From: JBOGFC01 sp050742155
GTDB lineage: Bacteria; Actinomycetota; Acidimicrobiia; Spongiisociales; JALYHC01
Direction of reading: 5' to 3'
DNA length: 37,806 nucleotides
Assembly (NCBI GenBank): GCA_050742155.1
Contig: JBOGFC010000132.1
Coordinates: forward strand, 1-37,806
The notes under the pieces were generated by a model. It was given only the letters and a program-made list of their open reading frames with translations. It was not told the DNA's origin and ran no database searches. Shown one piece after another: positions 1 to 7,285 of the stretch. Every line of letters begins with the position of its first letter. The stretch's first letter is position 1. The position numbers and the translations under genes were made by a program.

Positions 1-57
1 AGGGGGAGGGAGTTCGCGGCGCGGCCCTCCCCCAAAGGGGGAGGGAGTTCACGGCGC
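1..57. repeat. GC palindrome repeat, left end of mer module
   Basis: A perfect 9-bp inverted repeat, CCCTCCCCC (25-33) and GGGGGAGGG (37-45), separated by AAA, is preceded by a second right half (1-10) and followed by a stretch reading CACGGCGCCAGGGC. The same arms recur at 7297-7317 and 7383-7403, with degraded copies near 3651 and 9465. The trailing stretch matches the 3' end of the SAF-domain gene at 3674. On RNA it would form a strong hairpin, so it could act as a terminator or be a REP-like element. Confidence 0.8.
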
Positions 58-102
58 CAGGGCCACTGTTGCTTTTTCGTACCCCTCCAATTTCAGTGTC
101 AG

Positions 103-288
103 TCACCCGGTCAGCCAATGACCGAGACCTGTCAGCCGAAGGGACCGAAGCGCAGAATGCCGGCTGTGCGGGCGGATCCGATTGCCCCGGGCGACACCGG
201 TGGTCGCCCCGATGAGCCCGAGGATGAGCGGCAGGCAGCAGGCCAGGCACGCTGCTCCGACGAGAAGTGCTCTCAGTCTTCGGGTCAT
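103..288 (-). pseudogene. Small membrane protein remnant with CC motif
   Basis: The ATG at 288 overlaps the natural stop of the decayed merR upstream (ATGA overlap). The 61-residue reading frame starts with a basic stretch and one hydrophobic segment with three cysteines (ACLACC), as in small mercury or thiol-binding membrane proteins. After about residue 28 the hydrophobic pattern stops and the sequence becomes Arg/His/Ser-rich, which looks like an out-of-frame or foreign tail. I read it as the N-terminal piece of a small membrane transporter cut near the left edge of the module. The family is not identified; a MerT/MerF-like role is only suggested by the vicinal cysteines and the mer context. 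Confidence 0.45.
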
Positions 289-1032
289 GCCGCAGCTCCG
301 AATACCGCGGTGATGACTTGCCGCGTCGTCGGGGCCGGTCACGTCCAGGGTCACGCCTTCCGCCCCGATGCCGATATCGAAATGGAAGAACGAGCAGCAG
401 GTCTGTTCGGCGGCAGCGAGCCCGGCGAGTGTGTGCGCGTCGACGTTTCGGTCGAATCTGACTCGAATGCCGTTTGGAATCGTTTCCCGGCTTGTCCCCG
501 ATGCGAGCATCTGGTTCCACTCGTCGATCCTTCCTCCGACCAGGTCCGGATGTAGCGAACAAGCGATGTCGACCGAGCCGACACCGGCGAGCGGGATCAG
601 ATCTCCTCCCCCAGCCGTTGATCTGCCTGGGTCGGACCGGCATCCGCATTCGTCGTCGCAGCCACCGTCCGGGGTGTGCACACCGATTCGAGCCCCTGCC
701 GTCTGTAACTGGGCGGTGAACGCCACCAGCTCTGCGATCTGCTCCTGCGCTTGCGCGACCCATTCGGTGACCAGTTGTCTGATCCGGGTCTGCACCGGCC
801 CGCACTCTTCCTGGTCGAGGAGCACCAACAGCTCGGTGATCTCGTCGAGGCTCAACCCGAGCTGTTTGCCCCGGGCCACGAACCGAAGCGCCTCCAAATG
901 ATCCTCTTGATAGCTCCGGTAACCGGTGGCCGTCCGCCCTGGGACGACCACACCTTCTTGCTCGTAGAAGCGCAGCGCCTACACCCTGAAACCGGTGGAA
1001 CGAGTCGCCTCGGCGATCCTGTATCCGTCCAT
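285..1032 (-). pseudogene. Decayed MerR-family regulator
   Basis: Translation from ATG 1032 gives the start of a MerR winged-helix domain (MDGYRIAEATRSTGFRV), then a TAG at 979-981. The frame continues directly with ALRFYEQEGVVVPGR, the rest of the MerR recognition motif. A MerR coiled coil follows, then a C-terminal domain with the motif AAAEQTCCSFF. Near 309-324 the frame is lost: the present frame runs into the next gene, while a +1 shift restores a natural ending (VITAVFGAAA, TGA at 285-287) that overlaps the next ATG. One nonsense codon plus one frameshift in the same gene indicates real decay. It would have been the promoter-distal gene of the merB operon. Confidence 0.75.
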
Positions 1033-1067
1033 GCCCACCACGCTAAACCCTCGACCCGGGTCGAAGG

Positions 1068-1835
1068 TCAAGTAGTTTCGCGGGTGGTTCCTCGGCTTGT
1101 CCATCCCCCGGGGCAGCATTCGCACTCTCGCCAGATCTGTTGGGGTGGGTCTCCGGCGAGCAGCCGGGCGGCTTCGTCTCGGATGAGGATTCCGATCAGC
1201 TTGCCTTGCGGGGTGGTGACGAACACATGTGGAGCGTCCCGTTCCTGCATACGTTGGACGAGGGGGTGGAGCAGCCCGTCGGGTCGAACGGTGCTGGGCC
1301 CGGGCTCCATGACCTCCACCGCTAGACGGTCAGCGTCTGTGTCGAAGCCCGTGCTGCGGATACGGCCGATGGCCATCCCGTCACAGTCTGTGACAACACA
1401 TACGTCCCAGCCGCCGTCGACCACCCTGGCCCTTATGTCACCGATGGTCTCGTCAGGCCGGCAGGTGGGGACGTCGAATCTGGTGGCGTCGGCGACCCGC
1501 TGCTTCGGATCGGCGGTTCCTTCGGTGGGCAGCCCGGCAGCTTTCCAGTCGGCGATGCCGTCGACGTAGTCGTAGACCCGGTCGTACCCGAGTGCTTCGA
1601 GCCGGCACGCGGCTCGTGGGGACATGTCTCACAACCCGTCGTGGCAGTAGACGACCACCGGTCGGTGGGGGGAGAGGACAGCAGCCGTTTCGGCGGTTAT
1701 CTGATTGAGCGGGATGTTGACTGAACCAGGGATGTGCGCCTCACGGAACTCGGGTTCGGGGAGGACGTCGACGATCTGGGCGTCCTCGTATTCGACCAGT
1801 TGGAGCAGCTGGATGCGGTCGATGCCGGTCACCAC
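1068..1835 (-). CDS. Rhodanese-CBS protein interrupted by in-frame TGA
   Basis: GTG at 1835 follows an AAGGAG-type ribosome site. Residues 1-68 form the front of a rhodanese domain ending in the active-site loop VVVYCHDGL, with the probable catalytic Cys64. Codon 69 is TGA (1629-1631). The same frame then continues without defect for 186 residues (DMSPRAACRLEALGY), finishing the rhodanese domain and adding a pair of CBS-like motifs (about residues 95-240) and a Cys-rich tail. From memory, relatives often have Cys at position 69 (YCxDxxCDxSPRAA); Arg CGA is the other likely ancestor. It is therefore either a nonsense mutant or a selenocysteine readthrough gene; a hairpin lies just downstream of the TGA. 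It is the third gene after merB and may handle sulfane sulfur or thiol-bound mercury (inference). Confidence 0.7.
1598..1616 (-). other. Hairpin 12 nt after the in-frame TGA
   Basis: On the transcript strand a perfect 7-bp stem, CGAGCCG paired with CGGCTCG, closes a 5-nt loop CGTGC. It begins 12 nt after the TGA of the rhodanese gene, so the loop lies 19 nt downstream. Bacterial selenocysteine insertion elements are described as stems with a small apical loop about 16-37 nt after UGA and a G near the start of the loop; this hairpin fits that geometry. Such stems also arise by chance in GC-rich coding DNA, so this is only suggestive. Confidence 0.35.
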
Positions 1836-1848
1836 GTCAGCTCGCTCC

Positions 1849-2148
1849 TTAGTAGCCGGCGATGGCTCGGCGCAGCTGGGGGACTGATGGTGAGCCGGTA
1901 AACCCGCTCTCCGTCCGATAAACCCGGCAGGCCAGTCCCACTGGTGCGTTCTCGTCGGCGAAGGGATCGACGCCGTCGACGAGCACCGTGGGTGACCCGC
2001 GGAAGCCGCGGGCGACTGCGTTCTCGTGGCTGTGGATCAGCTCGTAGCCGATGGTGGCGTCCAAGCCTTCTTCGACGAGCCGGGACAGGTGACCGGCGGT
2101 TGTCTTCCAGTTGGGGCAGCCGTCGAAGTATTGGAGGGTGATCTCCAT
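1849..2148 (-). CDS. Thioredoxin-fold small protein of mer operon
   Basis: The 99-residue protein begins with a beta strand and the motif YFDGCPNW, a thioredoxin-like active-site loop with one cysteine (Cys11) where classical thioredoxins have CxxC. Later it carries FRGSPTVLVDGVDPF, which includes the cis-proline loop typical of the fold. Its ATG overlaps the merB stop (TGATG), so the two are translationally coupled. Proteins of this kind commonly sit beside organomercurial lyase genes in actinomycetes. A role in passing mercury or reducing thiols is inference; the sequence shows only a monothiol thioredoxin-fold protein. Confidence 0.8.
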   Translation of the reverse strand: MEITLQYFDGCPNWKTTAGHLSRLVEEGLDATIGYELIHSHENAVARGFRGSPTVLVDGVDPFADENAPVGLACRVYRTESGFTGSPSVPQLRRAIAGY

Positions 2149-2828
2149 CAGCCGGCCTCAGCTTTTCGGTCGGCTCCCGAGATGACCGTGCCCATCCGGA
2201 GACGGTTGGTGATGCGTCCGAGTTCAAAGGCCTCGTCGACACTTACGGCGAACAGGCCGGGCCGTCCGTCGATCCACGCCTGCGCCGACTCAGGTGAGGT
2301 GAAGAAATGCACCTTGTGGCAGAGCCGTTGGATGTCGTCGTCGGTGAAGCCATCCTCGGGAAGGAGAAGTGACACCACGGCTTCCGGCGGTTCCAGGCTG
2401 GTCACCCCGTCGGGGGTGACGGTGAGTCGGATCGGGGTCCCCTCGTGAGGGTCGGTGGAGGTGACCCGTGTCTGACGGCCGAGGATCTCGGTGATGAACA
2501 GGGTGTCCCAGGCGCACCAGGCGTAGACCGTGGTCCCGTCGACTTCGATGGCATGGGTCGGGGTGATGTGCTCGGCGTGGATACCCCAGAAACCGACCAC
2601 ACGATCCTTGTCGTCCCTGAGCACCAGCGGCCAGGCACGAAGACTCTCCTCCACCCGGGCGGCGGACAGGCCGGCGCCATCAGCGATCTGGGTGATCGTG
2701 ACCGGCTCGGCGGTCTCCGCTATCAGCCGATAGACCTGAAGAGCGATTCGCTGCTGTTCTGGATCCATAGTCGGGCTGGCGGCTGCTAACTGCTCGGCCC
2801 AATCTCTGAGCTTCGTGTCGGTCATCAT
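2148..2828 (-). CDS. merB: Organomercurial lyase MerB
   Basis: The 226-residue protein cleaves the carbon-mercury bond of organomercurials, releasing Hg(II). The N-terminal part (residues 30-75) is a winged-helix-like domain. The catalytic core holds Cys105 and Asp108 in YAWCAWDTLF and Cys170 in RLCHKVHFF, matching the known Cys96/Asp99/Cys159 triad of plasmid MerB. The start was set at the first of two tandem ATGs (2828) because GGAGGTG lies just upstream; a longer in-frame reading to 2909 would run through the promoter. It heads a leftward operon divergent from merR. There is no mercuric reductase beside it; a merA lies about 24 kb away in the same window. Confidence 0.93.
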   Translation of the reverse strand: MMTDTKLRDWAEQLAAASPTMDPEQQRIALQVYRLIAETAEPVTITQIADGAGLSAARVEESLRAWPLVLRDDKDRVVGFWGIHAEHITPTHAIEVDGTTVYAWCAWDTLFITEILGRQTRVTSTDPHEGTPIRLTVTPDGVTSLEPPEAVVSLLLPEDGFTDDDIQRLCHKVHFFTSPESAQAWIDGRPGLFAVSVDEAFELGRITNRLRMGTVISGADRKAEAG

Positions 2829-2858
2829 CACACCTCCTGGTGCGTCGGTCGCGTCCGT

Positions 2859-2890
2859 AACGTACACCTTCAAGTACGGTTGAAGGTCAA
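2859..2890 (-). promoter_or_regulatory. MerR-type mer promoter/operator
   Basis: On the minus strand a -35 TTGACC (2885-2890) and -10 TACGTT (2859-2864) are 20 bp apart, the over-long spacing typical of MerR-activated promoters. The spacer holds a perfect dyad, ACCTTCAA and TTGAAGGT (2866-2873 and 2880-2887) around six bases. This is the expected binding site of the MerR encoded immediately to the right. Confidence 0.85.
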
Positions 2891-2891
2891 G

Positions 2892-2900
2892 TGCTAATCT
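2892..2900 (+). promoter_or_regulatory. Leaderless promoter of merR
   Basis: An extended -10 element TGCTAATCT (2892-2900) ends 7 bases before the merR ATG at 2908, and no ribosome site is present. Transcription would start at or next to the ATG, giving a leaderless mRNA, and the promoter overlaps the merB operator so that MerR can regulate itself. Confidence 0.5.
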
Positions 2901-2907
2901 TGCCTTC

Positions 2908-3309
2908 ATGCAGATCGGTGAAGTAGCTCGGAGAGCTAGATTGGCTACCTCCGCGATCCGTTTCTACGAGGAGAAGGGCCTGATTCCTGAACCGGAGCGG
3001 AGCCCATCGGGCTACCGGGACTACGACCCGGCGGTGGTGGATCGGCTCGAGTTCATCCGCGCCGGCCAGACGGTCGGCCTCACCCTCAGTGAGCTGAACC
3101 AAGTGCTCCAGATCCGGGACCGGGGACGGTCGCCGTGCCGGCATGTCACCGAGCTCCTCGACGCCAGGATCAAGAACGTGGACGAACGCATCAAGGACCT
3201 GCGCAACCTCCGTCGTGACCTGGCCGCCGTCCGGGAGCGCGCCACTGACCTCGATCCGGTCGACTGCCCTCCGGAGAGCATCTGCCGCATCATCACTATC
3301 AACAGCTGA
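2908..3309 (+). CDS. merR: MerR-family mercury-type regulator
   Basis: The 133-residue protein has an N-terminal MerR helix-turn-helix (MQIGEVARRA, then SAIRFYEEKGL), a dimerisation helix at about residues 80-115, and three cysteines: Cys77 (SPCRHVTELLD), Cys120 and Cys126 (CPPESIC). Three cysteines in the dimer interface and metal loop are characteristic of thiophilic-metal MerR proteins; the shorter C-terminal spacing than in Tn501 MerR leaves some doubt about the exact metal. It is divergent from merB, with a perfect operator between them, so it most likely senses Hg(II) and twists the merB promoter open. Confidence 0.88.
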   Translation: MQIGEVARRARLATSAIRFYEEKGLIPEPERSPSGYRDYDPAVVDRLEFIRAGQTVGLTLSELNQVLQIRDRGRSPCRHVTELLDARIKNVDERIKDLRNLRRDLAAVRERATDLDPVDCPPESICRIITINS

Positions 3310-3630
3310 CCTCCTACCAGGTAGAGTCGATCTCGGTGGTCTACCTCATCGGAGTCGCCGTCCGCACCACGCTCGATAACCCGACGGTTCTGGCTGGCCT
3401 CGGCTCCTTGTAATTATGAGCCTGATTCTGGATGGACCGCCGACCAGGGGAAACGCGCGAACTGCCTGGTCAGAGCCGGTTTTCGCTTCCCGTCATATCG
3501 CATTCCTACCCCTCCCATCGCACCCCCTCGCGCGATTGACGCGCGATGGAGTGACCAGCTGATCGATTCGACAACCTGGCGATACGCCGTCACGATGCTC
3601 CATCGGTCCGCTAGCGATCGGGACCACGCC
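3310..3630. other. No intact gene; possible coding remnant
   Basis: No gene is supported between merR and the SAF gene. A short plus-strand frame (about 3325-3414) reads SVVYLIGVAVRTTLDN and ends at TAA, resembling the C-terminal end of a membrane protein, perhaps a lost mer transport gene. The rest (3415-3630) shows nothing recognisable apart from the palindrome repeats that begin at 3631. Confidence 0.4.
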
Positions 3631-3708
3631 GCCAGGGCGACCACCACCCGCCCTTCCCAAAGGGGGAGGAAGATCACGGCGCCAGGGCGACCACCACCCG
3701 CCCTTCCC
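3631..3708. repeat. 50-bp tandem duplication at 3' end of SAF gene
   Basis: The 28-bp segment 3631-3658 is repeated exactly at 3681-3708, 50 bp later. Between the copies lies a degraded GC palindrome (CCCTTCCC, AAA, GGGGGAGGA). The copy at 3681 encodes the last residues of the SAF-domain protein (GRVVVALA). The sequence around the stop also matches 37-66 at the left end of the window, so the mer genes lie between two related repeats. Confidence 0.8.
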
Positions 3709-4219
3709 CGGTCGCTTGGGCCACGGCCGGGGCCTGATCGCCGGGCACCGCCACCAGGCCGGTGGGACCCGCCAACGAGAACAGATCGTCGGAGGGGGCG
3801 GCCGCCTCCACCACCATCCCGGGCACCGTGAGCGGGAGGGCGACCGGGTCGACCGGAACGAGCACGAGCTGGACCCGATCCCCGGGCAGGGCCCGCCCGG
3901 GCAGGCCGATCGGGAGGGCCCACCAGCCATCGGGGACGGCCGCCCGGCGGCTGACCACCAGCGAGGGGACCAGCGGCTCGCCGGCCCTCACCGCCCGGGC
4001 CGTCACCCGGTCGTCCAGCTCGGCGGCCGGGAGCAGCCCGGCCGGCACGGGGCGCCAGTCGACCACCTCATCGGTGATCGCTCGCCCGGCCGGCAGCGGG
4101 CCCGCCGCAAAGGGATAGGAGACGGTCGGGGCCTTCCGGAACTCGCCCACCAGCGCCAAGGCGATCAGCAACGCGCCGACTCCCCAGCGCAGGTAGGGAG
4201 GACGGCGGAACCAGTACAC
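3674..4219 (-). CDS. SAF-domain membrane-anchored protein
   Basis: The 181-residue protein (GTG start at 4219) has one N-terminal membrane helix (GVGALLIALALVGEF), then a SAF-type domain with the typical phrases PLPAGRAITDEVVDWRPVPAGL and ARAVRAGEPLVPSLV. This resembles the CpaB/FlgA-like family associated with pilus or flagellar assembly. No pilus genes are nearby, so the function is open. It lies 48 bp downstream of the FmdB-like gene and is probably co-transcribed with it. Its last codons are part of a duplicated repeat, so the natural C-terminus may have been altered. Confidence 0.7.
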   Translation of the reverse strand: MYWFRRPPYLRWGVGALLIALALVGEFRKAPTVSYPFAAGPLPAGRAITDEVVDWRPVPAGLLPAAELDDRVTARAVRAGEPLVPSLVVSRRAAVPDGWWALPIGLPGRALPGDRVQLVLVPVDPVALPLTVPGMVVEAAAPSDDLFSLAGPTGLVAVPGDQAPAVAQATGEGRVVVALAP

Positions 4220-4267
4220 AGCGGCAACGTACCGTGGGGAGAAGGGCCGGGGAAGAGGGTCGGACTC

Positions 4268-4528
4268 TCAGTCGTCCTGGGAGGAGTCCCTTTTCTTCGG
4301 AGAGGGCTTGGAGTCGGCCTTGGCCTCGTCCTTCTCCCTCTCCTTCTTCTTAGGACGCGAGTCGGTGGTGTAGAAGCCGGAGCCCTTGAAGATGATCCCG
4401 GCCGGGAAGAAGAGCTTCTGCAGCTCCCCGCCACAGCCCTCGTGCTGCTCGAGAGGCCGATCGGAGAAGGACCGGAAGGCCTCGATGCGCTGGCCGCAGC
4501 GCTTGCACTCGTATTCGTAGATGGGCAT
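4268..4528 (-). CDS. FmdB-family zinc ribbon protein
   Basis: The 86-residue protein starts with MPIYEYECKRCGQRIEAF and has a second knuckle around HEGCGGELQKL; this is the FmdB/CxxC putative regulatory zinc-ribbon family. The middle keeps the family phrase FFPAGIIFKGSGFYTTD. The C-terminal 30 residues are a charged Lys/Glu/Asp/Ser tail of low complexity, common in actinobacterial members. Function in this family is poorly known (a link to amidase gene regulation was proposed for the founder). It is divergent from plsY. Confidence 0.9.
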   Translation of the reverse strand: MPIYEYECKRCGQRIEAFRSFSDRPLEQHEGCGGELQKLFFPAGIIFKGSGFYTTDSRPKKKEREKDEAKADSKPSPKKRDSSQDD

Positions 4529-4569
4529 AGCGGGCAGGGCATCATATCAACGGCCTATAGACTCGCCGG

Positions 4570-5241
4570 GTGACCATCGAGGCCCTCGTCGCCCTCGTCA
4601 TCGCCTACCTGTTAGGAAGCATCGATTTCGCGGTTTGGGTGTCGCGGGCCAAGGGGGTCGACATCTACCAGGTAGGGAGCGGCAACCCGGGCACCGCCAA
4701 CGTGATGCGGGCCTTGGGGAAGCGCTACGCCGCCCTGGTCCTGGTGGGCGATGCCCTCAAGGGGCTGGTGGCCGCCGGATTGGGGGAGGCGCTGGGAGGC
4801 AGCCAGGCGATCGGATTCGCGGCCGGGCTGGCGGCGGTGCTGGGGCATTGCTACCCGCTCTGGCACCGTTTCCGGGGTGGAAAGGGGGTGGCCACCGCCG
4901 GGGGCGTGCTGGCCTGGCTGGCCCCGTGGGCCTTGGCGGCCTTCCTGGTGGCCTACGCGCTCATGGTTCGGCTGACCGGGATCTCTTCGCTGGGATCGCT
5001 CACCGGACTGGCGCTCGCCCTCCCGGTGGCGGCCCTCGCCGGAGCCGGTGGGTGGGAGCTGGTGTGGCTGGCCGGGCTGGTGGGCCTGGTCTTCTACCGG
5101 CACCAGGAGAACATTCGGCGGCTGGTGCGCGGCGAGGAGCGGCAACTGCGGGCGTCTGCGCGTCTCCCAGGCGCGCAGGAACCCTGGGTTGAACCCAGGG
5201 TTCCCCGAGGATTAACCGAGGACGCACGCAATGAAGATTGA
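4570..5241 (+). CDS. plsY: Glycerol-3-phosphate acyltransferase PlsY
   Basis: This membrane enzyme transfers an acyl group from acyl-phosphate to glycerol-3-phosphate, the first step of phospholipid synthesis. The diagnostic motifs are YLLGSIDFAVWVSR, GSGNPGTANVMR (about residue 37) and GHCYPLWHRFRGGKGVAT (about residue 95), with five predicted membrane helices. GTG at 4570 was chosen because it begins directly before the first helix. The core ends at about residue 190 (RHQENIRRL); the last 30 residues are an extra tail encoded partly by a 27-bp palindrome at 5178-5204. The stop overlaps the start of galU. Confidence 0.92.
   Translation: MTIEALVALVIAYLLGSIDFAVWVSRAKGVDIYQVGSGNPGTANVMRALGKRYAALVLVGDALKGLVAAGLGEALGGSQAIGFAAGLAAVLGHCYPLWHRFRGGKGVATAGGVLAWLAPWALAAFLVAYALMVRLTGISSLGSLTGLALALPVAALAGAGGWELVWLAGLVGLVFYRHQENIRRLVRGEERQLRASARLPGAQEPWVEPRVPRGLTEDARNED
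5178..5204. repeat. 27-bp palindrome inside plsY 3' end
   Basis: Arms of 13 bp (GGAACCCTGGGTT and AACCCAGGGTTCC) flank a single central G. The element lies within the coding tail of plsY and 26 bp upstream of the galU start. It could fold as a hairpin with an 11-bp stem and 5-base loop, acting as an attenuator between the genes, or it may be an inserted repeat. Confidence 0.85.
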
Positions 5242-6049
5242 GGTGGCGGTGGTGCCGGCCGCCGGACGGGGGACCCGCATGCGGCCGGCCACCCGGGTGG
5301 TTCCCAAGGCGCTGATCCCGGTGGTGGACCGGCCCACCGTCCAGTACGCCGTCGAGGAGGCGGCCCGGGCGGGGGCCCGCGAGGTGATCGTGGTGGTCGA
5401 TCCCGACGTGGGGGAGCTGGTCCGCCGCCACTTCGACGAGGAGGGAGGGTTGCCGGGCCTGGAGGGGGTGGAGGTGCGGCCGGTGGTACAGCAAATTGCT
5501 CGCGGCCTGGGAGACGCGGTGCTGGTGGCCCGGGAGGCGGTGGCAGGTCGGCCCTTCTTCTGCTTGCTGGTCGACAAGATCGTGCTGCCGGGCCGCGACG
5601 TGCTGGCCTCGACGGCCGCCGCCTCGGACGGCCGCTCGGTGGTGTGCTTGCGATCCCTGGGGCCCGAGATGCTGGAGCGATACGGGGTGGTGATCCCTGG
5701 TCCCTGGCGCGACGCCCGGGTGCTGGAGGTGCGGGGGGCGGTGGAGAAGCCCGGCCGGGAGGCGGCTCCCTCCAACCTGGGCCTGGTCGGCCGGTACCTG
5801 TTCACTCCCGAGGTCTTCGAGGCCCTGGAGGGCCTGCCACCCGGCCACGGAGGCGAGGTGCAGCTCACCGACGCAATCCGCGCCCTCGCCGAAGGGGGCC
5901 GCTGCCTGGGCCTGGTGATCGAGGACGACCTCCTCGACGTGGGCACCCCGCTCGGCCTCATGGAAGCCACCGCCTTCCTGGGGGCCGATCACCCTGAGTG
6001 GGCCAAGGAGTACCGGGAGTTCCTGACCTCCTTCGTGGAGAGTCTGTGA
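5231..6049 (+). CDS. galU: UTP-glucose-1-phosphate uridylyltransferase
   Basis: The 272-residue protein belongs to the nucleotidyltransferase fold that makes UDP-glucose from UTP and glucose-1-phosphate. The nucleotide loop AAGRGTRMRPATRVVPKAL is at residues 11-29, followed by DRPTVQYAVEEA. The family phrases RYGVVIPG, SNLGLVGRYLFTP and GEVQLTDAI are all present. The metal-site strand reads FCLLVDKIV, keeping one Asp where many GalU proteins have PDD, a small deviation. It overlaps plsY by 11 bases and its TGA overlaps the GTG of the next gene. galU followed by a MoeA-like gene is a conserved actinobacterial order. Confidence 0.88.
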   Translation: MKIEVAVVPAAGRGTRMRPATRVVPKALIPVVDRPTVQYAVEEAARAGAREVIVVVDPDVGELVRRHFDEEGGLPGLEGVEVRPVVQQIARGLGDAVLVAREAVAGRPFFCLLVDKIVLPGRDVLASTAAASDGRSVVCLRSLGPEMLERYGVVIPGPWRDARVLEVRGAVEKPGREAAPSNLGLVGRYLFTPEVFEALEGLPPGHGGEVQLTDAIRALAEGGRCLGLVIEDDLLDVGTPLGLMEATAFLGADHPEWAKEYREFLTSFVESL

Positions 6050-7281
6050 AGCCTCTCCCGGAGGCCCAGCGGGAGGTGCTGTCGGCCATTCCGCTGCTGC
6101 CCGAGGTCGAGGTGCCGCTGGGGCAAGCGCTGGGGCTGGCCCTGGCCGCTCCCGTCACCGCCCCGCACGACGTGCCACCCTTCGCCAACTCGGCCATGGA
6201 CGGCTACGCGGTCCGGGCTACGGATACGGCCGACGCTCCGGTGACCCTGGAGGTGGTGGAGGACGTGGCGGCCGGTCACCTGGCCCGGGGCCGGGTCGAG
6301 GAGGGCGCCGCCATCAAGATCATGACCGGTGCCCCCATCCCCGACGGGGCCGACGCGGTGGTGCGGGTGGAGGACACTGCACCCGAGGGGGATTCGGTGC
6401 GGGTGCTGGTCCCGGTGAAGCCGGGAACGGCGGTGCGCCCGGCCGGAGGCGACCTGGCGGCCGGTCGGGTGGTGCTGGCGGCCGGAGAACGGCTCGGCCC
6501 TGCTCACCTGGGCGTGCTGGCCTCGCTGGGGATCGCCCGGCCCCCGGTGCACCGGCGCCCCCGGGTGGCGGTGGTCTCCACCGGGGACGAGGTGCAGAGC
6601 CCGGAAACCCCGGTGCTCCGTCCCGGCCAAATTCGCGACAGCAATCGACCCCTCCTCTGGGGCCTGCTGGCCGAAGCACAGGTGGAGCTGCTCGACCTGG
6701 GCATCGTCGGTGATGACGCCGGCCTGTTGCGGAGCACCCTCGAGAAGGGGGCGGCCGAGGCCGACCTGGTGGTGAGCAGTGGCGGGGTGTCGATGGGGGA
6801 GTACGACCTGGTCAAGCTCCTGGTGGGAGAGCTGGGCAAAGTGCAGTTCTGGCAGGTGGCCATACAGCCGGCCAAGCCGCTGGCCTTCGGGCTCCTCGGC
6901 CCGACCCCTTTCTTCGGTCTGCCCGGCAATCCGGTGTCGGTGATGGTGGCCTTCGAGCAGTTCGTCAGGCCGGCGCTCCTCCAGATGATGGGCAGCTGGC
7001 GGATCTTCCGGCCCCGGGTGCGGGGGCGCCTGGCCGCGGCGGCGCACACCGACCCGGCCAAGACGGTCTTCCTGCGGGTGGAGCTGGTCGACCGGGAGGG
7101 CGAGTGGTGGGCCACCCCCTCCGGCCATCAAGCTTCCAATGTGCTCAGCTCCCTGGCTCGAGCCGAGGCGCTGGCGGTGATCCCGGCCGGCACGGGCACG
7201 GTGGAGGCCGGGCGTCCGGTGGAGCTGGAGATGTTCCGCTGGCCGGAGGGGCGGACCCGACAGGAGGTGCTCGATTTCTGA
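6046..7281 (+). CDS. moeA: MoeA / gephyrin-like protein (Glp)
   Basis: The 411-residue protein has the complete MoeA fold: FANSAMDGYAVRA near residue 50, KIMTGAPIPDGADAVV, then the molybdopterin-binding phrases VVSTGDEV, RDSNRPLL, SSGGVSMGEYD and GLPGNPVSVMVAFEQFVRP. MoeA inserts molybdate into adenylated molybdopterin. In actinomycetes the MoeA paralogue next to galU has been described as Glp, which binds FtsZ and works with a membrane partner, GLPR. Here both readings are possible: moaC and moaB follow at once, and a GLPR-like protein comes after them. GTG at 6046 overlaps the galU stop (GTGA), indicating coupling. Confidence 0.88.
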   Translation: MKPLPEAQREVLSAIPLLPEVEVPLGQALGLALAAPVTAPHDVPPFANSAMDGYAVRATDTADAPVTLEVVEDVAAGHLARGRVEEGAAIKIMTGAPIPDGADAVVRVEDTAPEGDSVRVLVPVKPGTAVRPAGGDLAAGRVVLAAGERLGPAHLGVLASLGIARPPVHRRPRVAVVSTGDEVQSPETPVLRPGQIRDSNRPLLWGLLAEAQVELLDLGIVGDDAGLLRSTLEKGAAEADLVVSSGGVSMGEYDLVKLLVGELGKVQFWQVAIQPAKPLAFGLLGPTPFFGLPGNPVSVMVAFEQFVRPALLQMMGSWRIFRPRVRGRLAAAAHTDPAKTVFLRVELVDREGEWWATPSGHQASNVLSSLARAEALAVIPAGTGTVEAGRPVELEMFRWPEGRTRQEVLDF

Positions 7282-7285
7282 TCGC

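Noticed and set aside
1629..1631. Genome-wide recoding of TGA as a sense codon
   Set aside because: Many genes in the window end in TGA in stop/start overlaps (GTGA, ATGA, TGATG), so TGA is an ordinary stop here; only site-specific readthrough remains possible.
2829..2909. Longer MerB starting at 2909
   Set aside because: The extra 27 residues would be encoded by the promoter and operator dyad; ATG 2828 has a strong ribosome site.
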